Source: Streptosporangium pseudovulgare | Lineage (GTDB): Bacteria; Actinomycetota; Actinomycetes; Streptosporangiales; Streptosporangiaceae | Direction of reading: 5' to 3' | Length of the DNA stretch: 64,000 bases | Assembly: GCF_014648055.1 (NCBI RefSeq) | Contig: NZ_BMQJ01000023.1 | Location: 34,825-98,824, forward strand | Shown: one piece after another, positions 8,096 to 16,948 of the stretch | Layout of the letters: every line of letters starts with the position of its first letter | Numbering within the stretch: position 1 is the stretch's first letter | Program-made: the position numbers and the translations under genes | The notes under the pieces: model-generated | Told to the model about the DNA's origin: nothing | Databases searched by the model: none | Seen by the model: only the letters and a program-made list of their open reading frames with translations

Positions 8096-9286
8096 CTAGC
8101 AGGGCGCGATGGCGACGGTCACGCAGCAGACCGTCGCGGCACTCGCCATCGGGACGGCGGCCTCCCGGCACGTGATGGCCGAAGGACGCCAGGCGCCGGA
8201 ACGCCCCTTGATGACGGCCGCACCGGTCGTGCCGGTCGTTCCGGAGTAGATGGCCGTGCCGGTCGTGCCGGGGTAGGCGGTCGTGCCGGGGTAGGTGGCC
8301 GTACCGGTCGTGCCCGAGTAGACGGCTGTGCCGAAGGAACCCGTCGCGCCGGCCTGGCCGAAGGAACCGCCGCCGGTGTGCAGGCAGGTGGCGCTGGGGT
8401 ACTCGATGAACCCGACGGCGCCGTATCCGCAGACCGGGCTGATGGACATCGGGAATGACCGTGGACGCTCGGCGAGCCACACGACGCCTTCCGGGACGCC
8501 CGTCATCTGGCAGTAAGCGGCGGATATGGAGCTGGTGAGGTTCGGCGTGCAGCCCGCGTCCGGTACTCCCGGGGGAGCATCGAGCCCGACAGGCCCCCGC
8601 GGTCCCGCAGGCCCCGCAGGTCCGGCTGGACCCCGAGGCCCGGCGGGTCCCTGAGGCCCGGGAGGACCTGCGGGTCCCCGTGGTCCTTGCCCTGGACCGA
8701 GAGCGGCCGGTACGCCGGCGGGCCCGACCGGACCGGCTGGTCCCTGCGGTCCGGCGGGTCCGGCAGGCCCGGTGAGCCCGGTGAGTCCAACCGGTCCAGC
8801 GGGTCCAGCGGGTCCGGCAGGCCCGGCGGGCCCCGCGGATCCTTTAAGTCCGGCAGGTCCGGCAGGTCCGGCAGGTCCGGCAGGTCCGGGCGGTCCGGGC
8901 GGTCCGGGCGGTCCAGGGGGGCCGACGATCGACTCTCCGGGTCTGCCGTCCAGGCCCCGTGGGCCCACCGGACCTGCCGGGCCCCGGAAGCCGCGCGGTC
9001 CACGGCATCCGCGGTGACCCCCGCACCCGAATCCTCTCCGGCACCCCCGGCAGCCCCTGGGGCAGGCGCAGACGCGTGGCCCCGCGGAGACGTGCCGGAC
9101 GTGCGGGACGATGCCCTTCTCGGCGTTGTCGGATATCGGAGGGCCTCCGTAGGCGTTCGCGGGTGCCTGGTTCGACGCCACCGTGAGGACGCCCGCCGTC
9201 GCGGCGAGAGCCAGACCCATGAGACGCCCGCGAGGGGAGGAAACCGGCATACGCCTTTTCTTCTGAGAAAATCCTCTATTTTCCAT
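8096..9286 (-). CDS. Secreted collagen-like protein with Gly-X-Y repeats
   Basis: 396 residues. A signal peptide is visible (basic start, hydrophobic helix near 20-36, APANA-Y cleavage near 45). Residues 73-94 are Cys-rich (seven Cys in 22 residues). Residues 95-240 are Gly-X-Y collagen repeats, mostly GPAGPAG and GPPGPPG. The tail holds further cysteines and a low-complexity YPGTTGTA segment. It should trimerise as an extracellular collagen-like stalk, with the Cys cluster able to lock the strands (inference). ATG 9286 is the longest start; ATG 9250 is an alternative that keeps the signal peptide. A second collagen-like gene lies upstream on the same strand. Confidence 0.85.
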   Translation of the reverse strand: MENRGFSQKKRRMPVSSPRGRLMGLALAATAGVLTVASNQAPANAYGGPPISDNAEKGIVPHVRHVSAGPRVCACPRGCRGCRRGFGCGGHRGCRGPRGFRGPAGPVGPRGLDGRPGESIVGPPGPPGPPGPPGPAGPAGPAGPAGLKGSAGPAGPAGPAGPAGPVGLTGLTGPAGPAGPQGPAGPVGPAGVPAALGPGQGPRGPAGPPGPQGPAGPRGPAGPAGPAGPRGPVGLDAPPGVPDAGCTPNLTSSISAAYCQMTGVPEGVVWLAERPRSFPMSISPVCGYGAVGFIEYPSATCLHTGGGSFGQAGATGSFGTAVYSGTTGTATYPGTTAYPGTTGTAIYSGTTGTTGAAVIKGRSGAWRPSAITCREAAVPMASAATVCCVTVAIAPC

Positions 9287-9446
9287 GCCGTTCCAATTCT
9301 GGAGGGGTGTATCTCTCAGTGCCACAACGGGCGGCACTGTTCGGCAGATACCCAGAAAATAGGTGTAAGCCATATTGGAACGGTTCGGCGAGGGTAAACA
9401 AAGCTTCAGGCGGTCTGTCGGTAATCTGCACCGGTCCACCACTCCG

Positions 9447-9481
9447 CTGCTCTTTTCCTGATATTTCCAGGAAAAGAGCAG
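9447..9481. promoter_or_regulatory. Perfect 14-bp inverted repeat upstream of collagen-like gene
   Basis: CTGCTCTTTTCCTG (9447-9460) pairs exactly with 9468-9481 around a 7-base loop. It lies 160 bases upstream of the collagen-like start (minus strand). There is no T run, so an operator or mRNA leader structure is as likely as a terminator. Confidence 0.5.
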
Positions 9482-9665
9482 GGATTTCTGTCGACTGATG
9501 TCCGGCGGCCGCGCCGATCTGACGACATCACTGCAATTCCGGTGTATAACCCGCTGGTCACTGTTTTCAGAAATTACACGGGTTATGGGGGAAGAGTCGT
9601 ATATTCCAGTGTTCACTGCTGTACGGCGGCGCTGAGGTCCGCCCGGTGGATGCCTCCACCGGGCG

Positions 9666-9738
9666 GACCCCCGGGCCGGCCCGACCCCCGGGCCGGCCCG
9701 ACCCCCGGGCCGGCCCGACCCCCGGGCCGGCCCGACCC
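9666..9738. repeat. 17-bp GC-rich tandem repeat, four copies
   Basis: The unit GACCCCCGGGCCGGCCC begins at 9666, 9683, 9700 and 9717 without mismatch, with a partial fifth. Each unit contains CCCGGG and GGCCGGCC. It lies between the two collagen-like genes, in non-coding sequence. Confidence 0.9.
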
Positions 9739-9794
9739 TGCCTTCACCGGACACGCGGCGCGGGCCCCGGGGCCTCACGGCCGTACAGCCCGGG

Positions 9795-9850
9795 ACCGAG
9801 CGCGGACGGGCACAGACCCGGCACCGAGCGCGGACGGCCACAGACCCGGG
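9795..9850. repeat. 28-bp tandem repeat, two copies
   Basis: Units 9795-9822 and 9823-9850 (starting ACCGAGCGCGGACGG) differ at about two bases; degraded copies continue to 9912. It lies just downstream of the second collagen-like gene and 56 bases from the 17-bp array. Confidence 0.75.
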
Positions 9851-9923
9851 GCCGAGTACAGGCGTCCGCGGACCCGGGGCCGGGCCGTACGAGCGAGGAC
9901 CCGGCGCCGGGCGGCGGTGTCGC

Positions 9924-11087
9924 TCAGTCCGGCGGGGTCAGGTCGATGAACGGGATGCAGTTCTCCGGCCACCGGGGGTTTCCCGGCGTCCCCGGGGTGG
10001 GCTGCACGACACACGAGGTGTAGGCGAGTTTGCCGTTCGTGTTCCGCACCGTCAGGTGGATGTCGTTCCCCAGGCTCGCCATGGCGAGGCCGACCACGCC
10101 GCCCGGATAGCCGGGCACGGACGAGAGGTCGAACCAGCGAGGGGTCGTCCGCGGGTCCCGGATCAGCAACGCCCCGTCGCTCCGGGGGGCGCCCACGAAG
10201 GCGATGCTGCCCTGGAACGTCATGGCGACGCTCGCGCTCAGTCCCTGAGGCCCGATCCGGCCCGGCGGGCCGGGGACACCGGGCGGGCCCTGGGGCCCGG
10301 GCGGACCCTGGAGGCTCGGTCGTCCCGGAGGTCTGGGCGGGACGGGCTGCCCCTGGGATCCTCCCGATCTCATCGCCGCGCGCCGGCACCTGCCGTCCCT
10401 GAAGACGTATCCCTTCCGACCGCGGCAGATCTCTCTGGCGAAGGCCGCCCCGCCGCCGGGGAACGGCCGCGCGGCGGCCTGGCCCGAGCCGTGGGCCGCG
10501 GTCTCCGAAGCCTCCGTCGAATCCCCGTCGGCCTCCGCCCGGTCCCCGGCGAGCTCGGTGAGGTAGTCCAGGGCGAGGTCCTGGGCTCCCTCGGTCGTGA
10601 CGACCGCCGTGTCCCCGGCCGTGCTTCCCGCGTCCCGGGTCATGACGGTTTCCATGTCCCCGGCCGTGCTCTCCGCGCCCCCGGTCGTGATGGTTCTCAT
10701 GACCTGGGCCAACGCGGCTTCCGCGTCCCTGTCCGTGCCGGTTTCCGTGTCCCCGGGCGTCCAGGAGCCGTCGCCCGAGACCGTACCGGTTCCCATGACC
10801 CCGGCCGCTCCGTCGGCTCCGGTGAAGCCGGTCACCCCGGCGGATTCGGTGTCTCCGGCGTCCTCGGTGATGACGGTTCCCGTGCCGCGGGCCGTCCGGT
10901 GAACCGTGGTGGTCCCGGCGTCCCCCGTCGTGACGGCCCGGCTCGTTCCGGTCGCGGCCTGCGCCGGAGTGGGGAGCGGAGTCGCCAGTTGAAGAACGGT
11001 CACCGCCGCCGCGACGGCCCAGGCCCGGGCCCGGGCATGACCGCCGTATCCGTTCTCCGGGCCGTATCTGCTGTTACTCGATATCAT
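9924..11087 (-). CDS. Exported protein with a short collagen-like segment
   Basis: 387 residues. A signal peptide (AWAVAAAVTVLQLATPLPTPAQA near 22-44) is followed by about 120 residues of degenerate Thr/Gly/Asp repeats (TTGDAGTT, DAGSTAGD). Then come a basic Cys pair and a short Gly-X-Y tract (residues 250-282, QGPPGPQGPPGVPGPPG). A C-terminal globular domain of about 100 residues has two cysteines. It shares the architecture, but not the sequence, of the neighbouring collagen-like protein. Probably extracellular; role unknown. Confidence 0.75.
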   Translation of the reverse strand: MISSNSRYGPENGYGGHARARAWAVAAAVTVLQLATPLPTPAQAATGTSRAVTTGDAGTTTVHRTARGTGTVITEDAGDTESAGVTGFTGADGAAGVMGTGTVSGDGSWTPGDTETGTDRDAEAALAQVMRTITTGGAESTAGDMETVMTRDAGSTAGDTAVVTTEGAQDLALDYLTELAGDRAEADGDSTEASETAAHGSGQAAARPFPGGGAAFAREICRGRKGYVFRDGRCRRAAMRSGGSQGQPVPPRPPGRPSLQGPPGPQGPPGVPGPPGRIGPQGLSASVAMTFQGSIAFVGAPRSDGALLIRDPRTTPRWFDLSSVPGYPGGVVGLAMASLGNDIHLTVRNTNGKLAYTSCVVQPTPGTPGNPRWPENCIPFIDLTPPD

Positions 11088-11525
11088 TTCATCCCATGTC
11101 GTTCGTGGCGTATCGGAAATCAGGTCCGTTCCGGGCCGCGAGAGCGGCGCTGGTCAGGAGATACCCGACGGCAGGCACGACAGGGTGTTGATTCAGATGA
11201 TGAACGTTAAACGCGTGTCACATCGGCAGGAAAAGCCGCCCGGCCTCCCCGTCCGTCATCGCGCAATGGGGAACCGAGTGGCCTTTCCATGCTGACACCG
11301 CTCTTCGGAACGTTCAGCCGTTGATCGCCTTTTCGGGATTTCTTCTTCCGTTCCCGCGTTCCCGTGATGTTCGCAGAACAACCCGAACCGGGTACGAAGC
11401 CATGCCCGGTTCGGATCCTCCCGACGGCACGCGGAGGGCCGCGGACGCCGACGCGGAGGCGAGGGCCGGAACGCGGAGGCGGCGGATGCCGACGCGGGGA
11501 CGTGGCCCGGACGCGGAGGCGGCGG
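11088..11525. other. Intergenic region between divergent genes
   Basis: This stretch holds the promoters of the collagen-like gene and of the sigma factor. No clear consensus promoter was recognised. An exact 19-base repeat (ACGCGGAGGCGGCGGATGC) occurs at 11471 and again at 11511, where it contains the ribosome binding site and start codon of the sigma gene. Confidence 0.5.
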
Positions 11526-12035
11526 ATGCAACAGATACGGCCCCCGGAACGTCCCTGGGACGTGGAGTTCACCGATTTCGTCGCCGCGCGGGCCGACGCG
11601 CTGTACCGGTACGGCTACGTGCTGACCGGCAACGCCGAGGACGCGGCGGACCTGACGCAGGAGGCGCTGATGCGTCTGGGCGACGCCTGGCCGAGGGTCA
11701 GGAAACGCGACGATCCGGAAGGGTACGTCCGCACGATCATGGCCCGCCTGCACATCAGCGTCTGGCGGCGGCTGCGCAGGGAGCGGCTGGTCGCGGCGGT
11801 CCCCGAGCGGGCCTACGACGACCGCGCGGGGGACGATGCCGGCCTGTGGAACGAGCTGAAGGGGCTGCCGCCCAGACAGCGGGCCGTACTGGTCCTGCGG
11901 TACTACGAGGACCTCTCCGACAAGGAGATCGCCGAGATCCTCGGCGTCTCGCGCGGCACGGTGCGCAGCCAGGCGGCCCGTGCGCTGGACAAACTCAGGG
12001 TGCGGGTCGCCGCTCTCGAAACGGGGCGAGTGTGA
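11526..12035 (+). CDS. SigE-family RNA polymerase sigma factor
   Basis: 169 residues with region 2 (DALYRYGYVLTGNAEDAADLTQ) and region 4 (GLPPRQRAVLVLRYYEDLSDKEI, HTH GTVRSQAARALDKL). ATG 11526 has GGAGG 6 bases upstream. The frame is open to 11364, but that part is repetitive and unlike protein. The TGA shares its last base with the ATG of the next gene, so the two are translationally coupled. Confidence 0.85.
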   Translation: MQQIRPPERPWDVEFTDFVAARADALYRYGYVLTGNAEDAADLTQEALMRLGDAWPRVRKRDDPEGYVRTIMARLHISVWRRLRRERLVAAVPERAYDDRAGDDAGLWNELKGLPPRQRAVLVLRYYEDLSDKEIAEILGVSRGTVRSQAARALDKLRVRVAALETGRV

Positions 12036-13477
12036 TGAGGGACAGGGACGAAACCGATCTGGTTCGCGCGCTGCGCGGAGCGGCCGGCGGCGCGCCCGAG
12101 CCGGCCGGGGACATGCTCACGGCGATCGGCGATCGGCGCAGGCGCCGGAGCCACAGGCGGGCGCGGTCGATGCTCGCCGCGGCGGCCGTGCTGGTGGTGA
12201 TCGGCGGCGGTACGGCGGTGGCCAGGGATGTCCTCCCCAGCGGGGGCGGGGAAGGCGTCTCGGTCACCGGCGTGGCGGCCGATCCGTCCTCTCCCGCCGC
12301 GGACCCCTCCGAGGGGACCGGGAAGACGCCGGAGATGTCCGTGGACCCCGTCGCCGAGGTCTGGCCCAAGGCGGTGTCCACCATCCCGGCCAAGGCCGCG
12401 GACGGTTGGAAGTATCGGCCGATCACCGGACTGAGTGCCACGGAGCTGTTGCTCACCGCCGAGTCGTCGTTCGAGAAGGCGGGCCGGCTGGAGGTCTACG
12501 ACACCGCGGCGCGCAAGAGCACCGTGCTCGCGGAGATGCCCGCCCCGCCGGGCGTGAAGGGCTACTTCGCGCAGGATGTCGAGGTGGGGGCCGACTCCAT
12601 CGTGTGGTGGGGGAAGACCCCCAACAACCGTGACGAGTGGGCCGACTTCTGGGTCGTCCCCCGGACCGGCGGCACGGCACGGCGGGTCGGCGAGGTCACG
12701 GGCGCTCGGGCCCGCGTGGAGCGGATCGGCGTCACCGCGGACTCCGTGTTCTGGTCGGTGCGGGCCGGCGGGGTCTACCGCATGCCGCTGGCCGGCGGGT
12801 CCCCGGAGTACGTCGCCGGTACGGACGGCCTACACCTGTTGTACTGGCCTTGGGCGTTCGACGTCGCCAATGGGCGTGAGGGCGAGGACTGGGACAGGAA
12901 CCAGACCAAGCTCTTCAACCTGGAGACAGGGCAGACGGTAGCGGTGAACGCCCCGGATGGCGCCCGCGGGCTGCGCTGCGGTCCGGTCTGGTGCTTCGGC
13001 GCGAGCGGTGACGAGAGCATCGTGCAGCGGACGGACGGCTCGGACCGCAGGGCCCTGCCGGGCCTGTCCGGCAGGATGGAGTACACGCCCCTCGCCGGCA
13101 GGTTCGGGTTCTTCAGCCTCTCCGGGGTCACGGGCCGCGACGCGGCAGGGGAGGAGATCGAGGACGCCCACGCGCCATTGGCCGCGGTGTACGACCCGAT
13201 CACCGGCCGTACGGCGGGCGTCGGCAAGCGGGACCCGTCCGGCGGCGGGGGCATCGGCACCGGGACCTCCTCCTCGCCCACCTCGATCATCTACTGGGAC
13301 GAGGACCGGCGTCAGGTGGAGGAGTGCAAGGTGGAGGACGCGTCGTCCGCCCCCCGCTCCGCGCCGTCGGGTGCTCCGCTCCCGACCGGGAAGGTCACGG
13401 TCTGCTCGACGACCGAGAAGGGCGGCGGCAAGGAGTTCACGGTCGTGAACCTTCTCGCCGTGTCCCCGACGGAATAA
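12035..13477 (+). CDS. Membrane-anchored protein partnered with SigE-type sigma factor
   Basis: 480 residues. A basic cytoplasmic N-terminus of about 45 residues is followed by one transmembrane helix (MLAAAAVLVVIGGGTAVA) and a large outside domain with repeated beta-strand patterns resembling a beta-propeller (VYRMPLAGGSPEYVA and similar blades). The gene overlaps the sigma gene by one base. By position and topology it is the probable anti-sigma or sensor partner, although no ZAS motif is visible. Widespread in actinobacteria beside SigE-family sigma genes. Confidence 0.7.
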   Translation: MRDRDETDLVRALRGAAGGAPEPAGDMLTAIGDRRRRRSHRRARSMLAAAAVLVVIGGGTAVARDVLPSGGGEGVSVTGVAADPSSPAADPSEGTGKTPEMSVDPVAEVWPKAVSTIPAKAADGWKYRPITGLSATELLLTAESSFEKAGRLEVYDTAARKSTVLAEMPAPPGVKGYFAQDVEVGADSIVWWGKTPNNRDEWADFWVVPRTGGTARRVGEVTGARARVERIGVTADSVFWSVRAGGVYRMPLAGGSPEYVAGTDGLHLLYWPWAFDVANGREGEDWDRNQTKLFNLETGQTVAVNAPDGARGLRCGPVWCFGASGDESIVQRTDGSDRRALPGLSGRMEYTPLAGRFGFFSLSGVTGRDAAGEEIEDAHAPLAAVYDPITGRTAGVGKRDPSGGGGIGTGTSSSPTSIIYWDEDRRQVEECKVEDASSAPRSAPSGAPLPTGKVTVCSTTEKGGGKEFTVVNLLAVSPTE

Positions 13478-13487
13478 CGTTCTGCCC

Positions 13488-13952
13488 ATGAGGATCTTCA
13501 GTAACGTCATGGAGCTCAAGGCCGCTCGCGGCGAGCACCTGGGACACACCGAGTGGCGGCCGGTCACCCAGGAACGGGTCGACGGGTTCGCCGACGCGAC
13601 CGACGACCACCAGTGGATCCACGTGGACCCCGAACGGGCCAAGGACGGCCCGTTCGGGACCACCATCGCCCACGGCTACCTCAGCCTGGCGCTGCTGCCG
13701 TCGTTCATGGCGGAGCTGGTGCGGGTGGACGGCCTGGCGATGGGGATCAACTACGGGCTCGACAAGGTCCGCTTCCCCGCGCCGGTCCCGGTCGGGGCGC
13801 GGATCCGGGCCGGAGCCGAGCTCCTCGACGTCAAGGGGACCCCGGCGGGCTACCTGGCGAAGGTCCGCATGACCGTCGAGGTCGAGGGCGGGAAGAGACC
13901 CGCCTGCGTCGCGGAGACCCTCTCCCTCTACGTCCCCGCCGAGAGCGACTGA
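13488..13952 (+). CDS. MaoC family dehydratase
   Basis: 154 residues of single hot-dog fold. The hydratase-2 active site is visible in the ATDDHQWIHVD segment (Asp and His catalytic pair) followed by AHGYLSLALLPSF. This family hydrates (R)-specific enoyl-CoA. ATG 13488 fits the usual family N-terminus; ATG 13509 is an alternative. It starts 10 bases after the preceding gene without an obvious functional link. Confidence 0.9.
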   Translation: MRIFSNVMELKAARGEHLGHTEWRPVTQERVDGFADATDDHQWIHVDPERAKDGPFGTTIAHGYLSLALLPSFMAELVRVDGLAMGINYGLDKVRFPAPVPVGARIRAGAELLDVKGTPAGYLAKVRMTVEVEGGKRPACVAETLSLYVPAESD

Positions 13953-14038
13953 GCCCCTGCGCCTTCGGGAGCCGCCGGCCCGGACGGACCTCGACGTCCG
14001 CGAGGTCACGGCGGTCCCGAGTTCCGGCCCGGGGTCTC

Positions 14039-14674
14039 TCACGCCTCCGGCGGGAGTCCCCGGGCCAGGATCGCCGCCTGGACGCGGCTGCGCAGCCCCA
14101 GCTTGCCCAGCAGCCGGCTGACGTGGGTCTTCGTGGTCGCCTCCGCCATGTCCAGCTCGGCGGAGATCTCGGCGTTCGACAGGCCCCGCCCGATGCACGT
14201 CAGCACCTGGCGCTCGCGCGGGGTCAGGTTCCCCAGGTCGTACGGCTCGCGCTCCGGCACGGCCGTGGCGAAGGCTGAGATCAGCCGCCGGGTGACCGCG
14301 GGCGAGATGAGCCCGTCGCCCCGGGCCACCACCCGCACCGCGTCCACCAGCGCGTCGGCGTCGGTGTTCTTCAGCAGGAAGCCGGCGGCCCCGGCGCGCA
14401 GCGCCCCGAAGACGTACTCGTCGATGTCGAACGTGGTCAGGATCAGCACGTCGGCGACCCCGCTCAGCTCGCGCGTCGCCGAGACGCCGTCCAGCTTCGG
14501 CATCCGGATGTCCATCAGCACCACGTCGGGCCGCAGCTCGCGTGCCATCGCGACGGCCTGCTCGCCGTCCGCGGCCTGCCCGACCACCTCGATGTCGCCG
14601 TGGCCGTCGAGGATCAGGACGATCCCCGCGCGGACCGCCGCGTGGTCGTCGGCGACCAGGACCCGGATGGTCAT
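14039..14674 (-). CDS. LuxR/NarL-type response regulator
   Basis: 211 residues. The receiver domain has the acidic pocket DDH and the phospho-acceptor Asp in VVLMDIRMPKLDG. The LuxR-type HTH follows (LTPRERQVLTCIGRGLSNAEIS). It lies downstream of a HisKA_3 kinase on the same strand with a 127-base gap, and the two form a two-component system. Target unknown; the membrane protein gene at 16119 is divergent from the kinase. Confidence 0.92.
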   Translation of the reverse strand: MTIRVLVADDHAAVRAGIVLILDGHGDIEVVGQAADGEQAVAMARELRPDVVLMDIRMPKLDGVSATRELSGVADVLILTTFDIDEYVFGALRAGAAGFLLKNTDADALVDAVRVVARGDGLISPAVTRRLISAFATAVPEREPYDLGNLTPRERQVLTCIGRGLSNAEISAELDMAEATTKTHVSRLLGKLGLRSRVQAAILARGLPPEA

Positions 14675-14801
14675 GCGAACTCCTCGGTGCCGCGGGCGAC
14701 GGCGATCGTACGGGGGCGGGTCCGGATGCTTCCAGCGCGGGTCCGGCTCCGGGTTCGGGTGCTTCCGGCGGGTGGACGGACCCGGTCGCCGGGCGGCGCG
14801 C

Positions 14802-15986
14802 TCACGCGAGCCCTTCGGTGGGCAGCAGGGCGCGGACCCGCCAGCCGTCGCCGTACGGCCCGGCATCGAGCTCGCCGCCGACGAGGGCGACCCGTTCCCG
14901 CATGCCGATGATCCCCGCGCCCGCGCCCGCGCCCGCGCCCATGACCGCGTCCATGCCCGTACTCGCGCCCGTGTCCGCGCCGAGATGCCGGCGGCCGGCA
15001 TCGCCGAGAGGATTGTCCACGGTCAGCGTGACCGCGCCCGGCCGGTATCCGACCACCACGTCGGCGGCCTTCCCGCCGTGCTTCAGCACGTTGGTGAGCG
15101 ACTCCTGGATGATCCGGTAGCCGGCGAGGTCCACCGGCGCGGGCAGTTCGCGGGCCTCGCCGTCCACCTGGAACCGTACCTCCAGGCCCGCCTCCCGGGC
15201 CCGCTCGGCCAGCTCGCCGGCCTCGGCCACCCGGCGCCGGACGGCCTCGGCCTCCTCGTCGTCCCGCCGGAGCAGACCGATCATGGCGCGCATCTCGGTC
15301 ATGCCCTGGAGGCTGTTCTCCCGGATGGACCCCAGCACCGTCCGCACGGTGTCCCCGTCCAGGTCGGCGCGGGAGAGTACGGCGGTGGACTGGATGGCGA
15401 TCGCGCTGAAGTGGTTGGCGATCATGTCGTGCAGCTCCCTGGCCATCCTCGCCCGCTCGGCCTGCACGGCCGCCGTCCGGTCCAGCTCGGCGAGCCGCGC
15501 CACCTGCTCGGCCCTGGCCCGCTCGGCCGCCGCCTGTTCCTCCAGCTGCCTGATGATCATTCCGGTGATGACGGGGGTGGTCCCGACGAGGGCGCACTGG
15601 ACCAGGATCACCGCGGCCATCTCCACCTCGCGCATGAGGATGCCGGCCGTCACTCCCGCGACGACGGCGAAGACCGAGGTGATGCCGAGCATCCACCTGC
15701 CCAGGACGCGGGGGCCGTACCTGACGGCCGCGTAGAAGTTGTCGGTGACCACGATGACGGTGCCCAGGGAGAACCCCATGGCGAAGTCACCGGCGAAGGC
15801 CACCACCCCGAGGCCGAGCGCGAGCAGCGGCCTGCTCCGCCGTACCGCGACCCCCAGGCAGGTGATCGCCAGCGGGACGGCGAACAGCGGGGCGGGCGCC
15901 CAGCGATGCTGGTAGATGCCGACGGCGAGCAGGGCGACACCGCCGAGGAACGATGCCACGGCCCACAGCACGTCCTCCCGTTTCAT
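14802..15986 (-). CDS. HisKA_3 sensor histidine kinase
   Basis: 394 residues. Several N-terminal transmembrane helices (residues 1-150), a short coiled coil, then the dimerisation helix with ARELHDMIANHFSAI (phospho-His). The HATPase domain has ESLTNVLKHGG, and a GAGAGAGAG linker precedes GIIGMRERV. The Ala-Gly stretch is an in-frame low-complexity insertion in the ATP-lid region. Partner of the response regulator at 14039. Confidence 0.9.
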   Translation of the reverse strand: MKREDVLWAVASFLGGVALLAVGIYQHRWAPAPLFAVPLAITCLGVAVRRSRPLLALGLGVVAFAGDFAMGFSLGTVIVVTDNFYAAVRYGPRVLGRWMLGITSVFAVVAGVTAGILMREVEMAAVILVQCALVGTTPVITGMIIRQLEEQAAAERARAEQVARLAELDRTAAVQAERARMARELHDMIANHFSAIAIQSTAVLSRADLDGDTVRTVLGSIRENSLQGMTEMRAMIGLLRRDDEEAEAVRRRVAEAGELAERAREAGLEVRFQVDGEARELPAPVDLAGYRIIQESLTNVLKHGGKAADVVVGYRPGAVTLTVDNPLGDAGRRHLGADTGASTGMDAVMGAGAGAGAGIIGMRERVALVGGELDAGPYGDGWRVRALLPTEGLA

Positions 15987-16118
15987 GCCCCCATCTCACC
16001 ATCCCGGCAGCGCACCGGACATACGCGTACGGGGCGGCTTGGCCGTACATACAAGGATGTACGGTAGTTCGTCACCAGCGACGATGTCCCGCGGGCGGGG
16101 AGCGGCGATGCTGGAAGC

Positions 16119-16877
16119 ATGATTCTGGCCGTCATCATCGGATGCGAGATCGGGTTCTGGGTCCTCCTCGGACTGGGCCTCACGCGTTACCTGTGGCGCA
16201 TGCGGCGGCTCAGCACGGCCCTGCTGGTCGCGGTCCCGCTGCTCGACGTGGTCCTGCTGGCCGCCTCCGTCATCGACATGCGCGGCGGCGCCACCGCCGA
16301 CTGGCGCCACGGCCTGGCCGCCGCCTACCTCGCCTACTCGATCGTCTTCGGCCACCGGACCGTGAAGTGGGCCGACGCCAGGTTCGCCCACCGCTTCGCC
16401 GGAGGCCCCGAGCCGTGGAAGCCGCCCGCCGGAGGCATGGCCCGGGCCCGCTATGAGTGGATCATGTGGTTCAAAATCGTCCTCGCATGCGGCATCGCCT
16501 ACGGCCTGCTGCTCGGCCTGGCCTGGATCGTCGGAGACCCCTCACGGACCGCCGCCCTGAACGACTTCACGCTCAGCCTGCCCAAGATCATGCTGATCGC
16601 CCTGATCTGGCCGGTGAGCTACACCCTCTTCCCGAAGAAGGTGAAGGAGAACCGGCGGGAGGCGGACGTCCCGGCGGGGGTGAACGGGGACCGGCCGGGA
16701 GGCGGAAAGGGCCCGTGGGGCGGTTCACGGGGTCGGCCGGGACGCTCCGGAGGTGCTTCAGAGGTGCTTCAGAGGCGCTTCGGAGGCGCTTCGGAGGCGC
16801 TTCGGGGAAGAGCGAACAACTGGTTCGAGGTACTCCTCGGAACCCGCTATAGTTACTTACGCAGCGAGCGGCCGTAG
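16119..16877 (+). CDS. Integral membrane protein of unknown function
   Basis: 252 residues with five likely transmembrane helices in the first 180 residues. The C-terminal 70 residues are basic and repetitive and are partly encoded by an 11-bp tandem repeat (16750-16804). The stop codon lies inside tRNA-Arg, overlapping it by 10 bases, so the tail may be an artefact of repeat expansion. ATG 16119 follows GGAAGC. Divergent from the sensor kinase gene. No family recognised. Confidence 0.65.
   Translation: MILAVIIGCEIGFWVLLGLGLTRYLWRMRRLSTALLVAVPLLDVVLLAASVIDMRGGATADWRHGLAAAYLAYSIVFGHRTVKWADARFAHRFAGGPEPWKPPAGGMARARYEWIMWFKIVLACGIAYGLLLGLAWIVGDPSRTAALNDFTLSLPKIMLIALIWPVSYTLFPKKVKENRREADVPAGVNGDRPGGGKGPWGGSRGRPGRSGGASEVLQRRFGGASEALRGRANNWFEVLLGTRYSYLRSERP
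16750..16804. repeat. 11-bp tandem repeat, five copies
   Basis: Units of GAGGYGCTTCR begin at 16750, 16761, 16772, 16783 and 16794. The array encodes part of the C-terminus of the membrane protein and lies 64 bases before tRNA-Arg. Confidence 0.85.
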
Positions 16878-16940
16878 CTCAATGGATAGAGCATCTGACT
16901 ACGGATCAGAAGGTTAGGGGTTCGAGTCCTCTCGGCCGCG
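16868..16940 (+). tRNA. tRNA-Arg (anticodon ACG), integration site
   Basis: The acceptor stem GCGGCCG pairs with CGGCCGC (16933-16939), discriminator G. The anticodon stem TCTGA/TCAGA holds ACG at 16901-16903. CCA is not encoded. TATAGT at 16848 is a plausible -10 box. The half from the anticodon to the 3' end (16899-16941) is repeated at 21846 and 31624, so this gene is the attachment site of tandem integrative elements. Confidence 0.95.
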
Positions 16941-16948
16941 CAGATGCA

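Noticed and set aside
8687..9397. Gly/Ser/Arg-rich plus-strand frame that also looks repetitive
   Set aside because: It is the complement of the collagen repeats; a regular codon period on one strand creates repeats in all frames.
14103..16067. 654-codon plus-strand frame over the two-component genes
   Set aside because: Mirror of clear response-regulator and kinase genes on the other strand.
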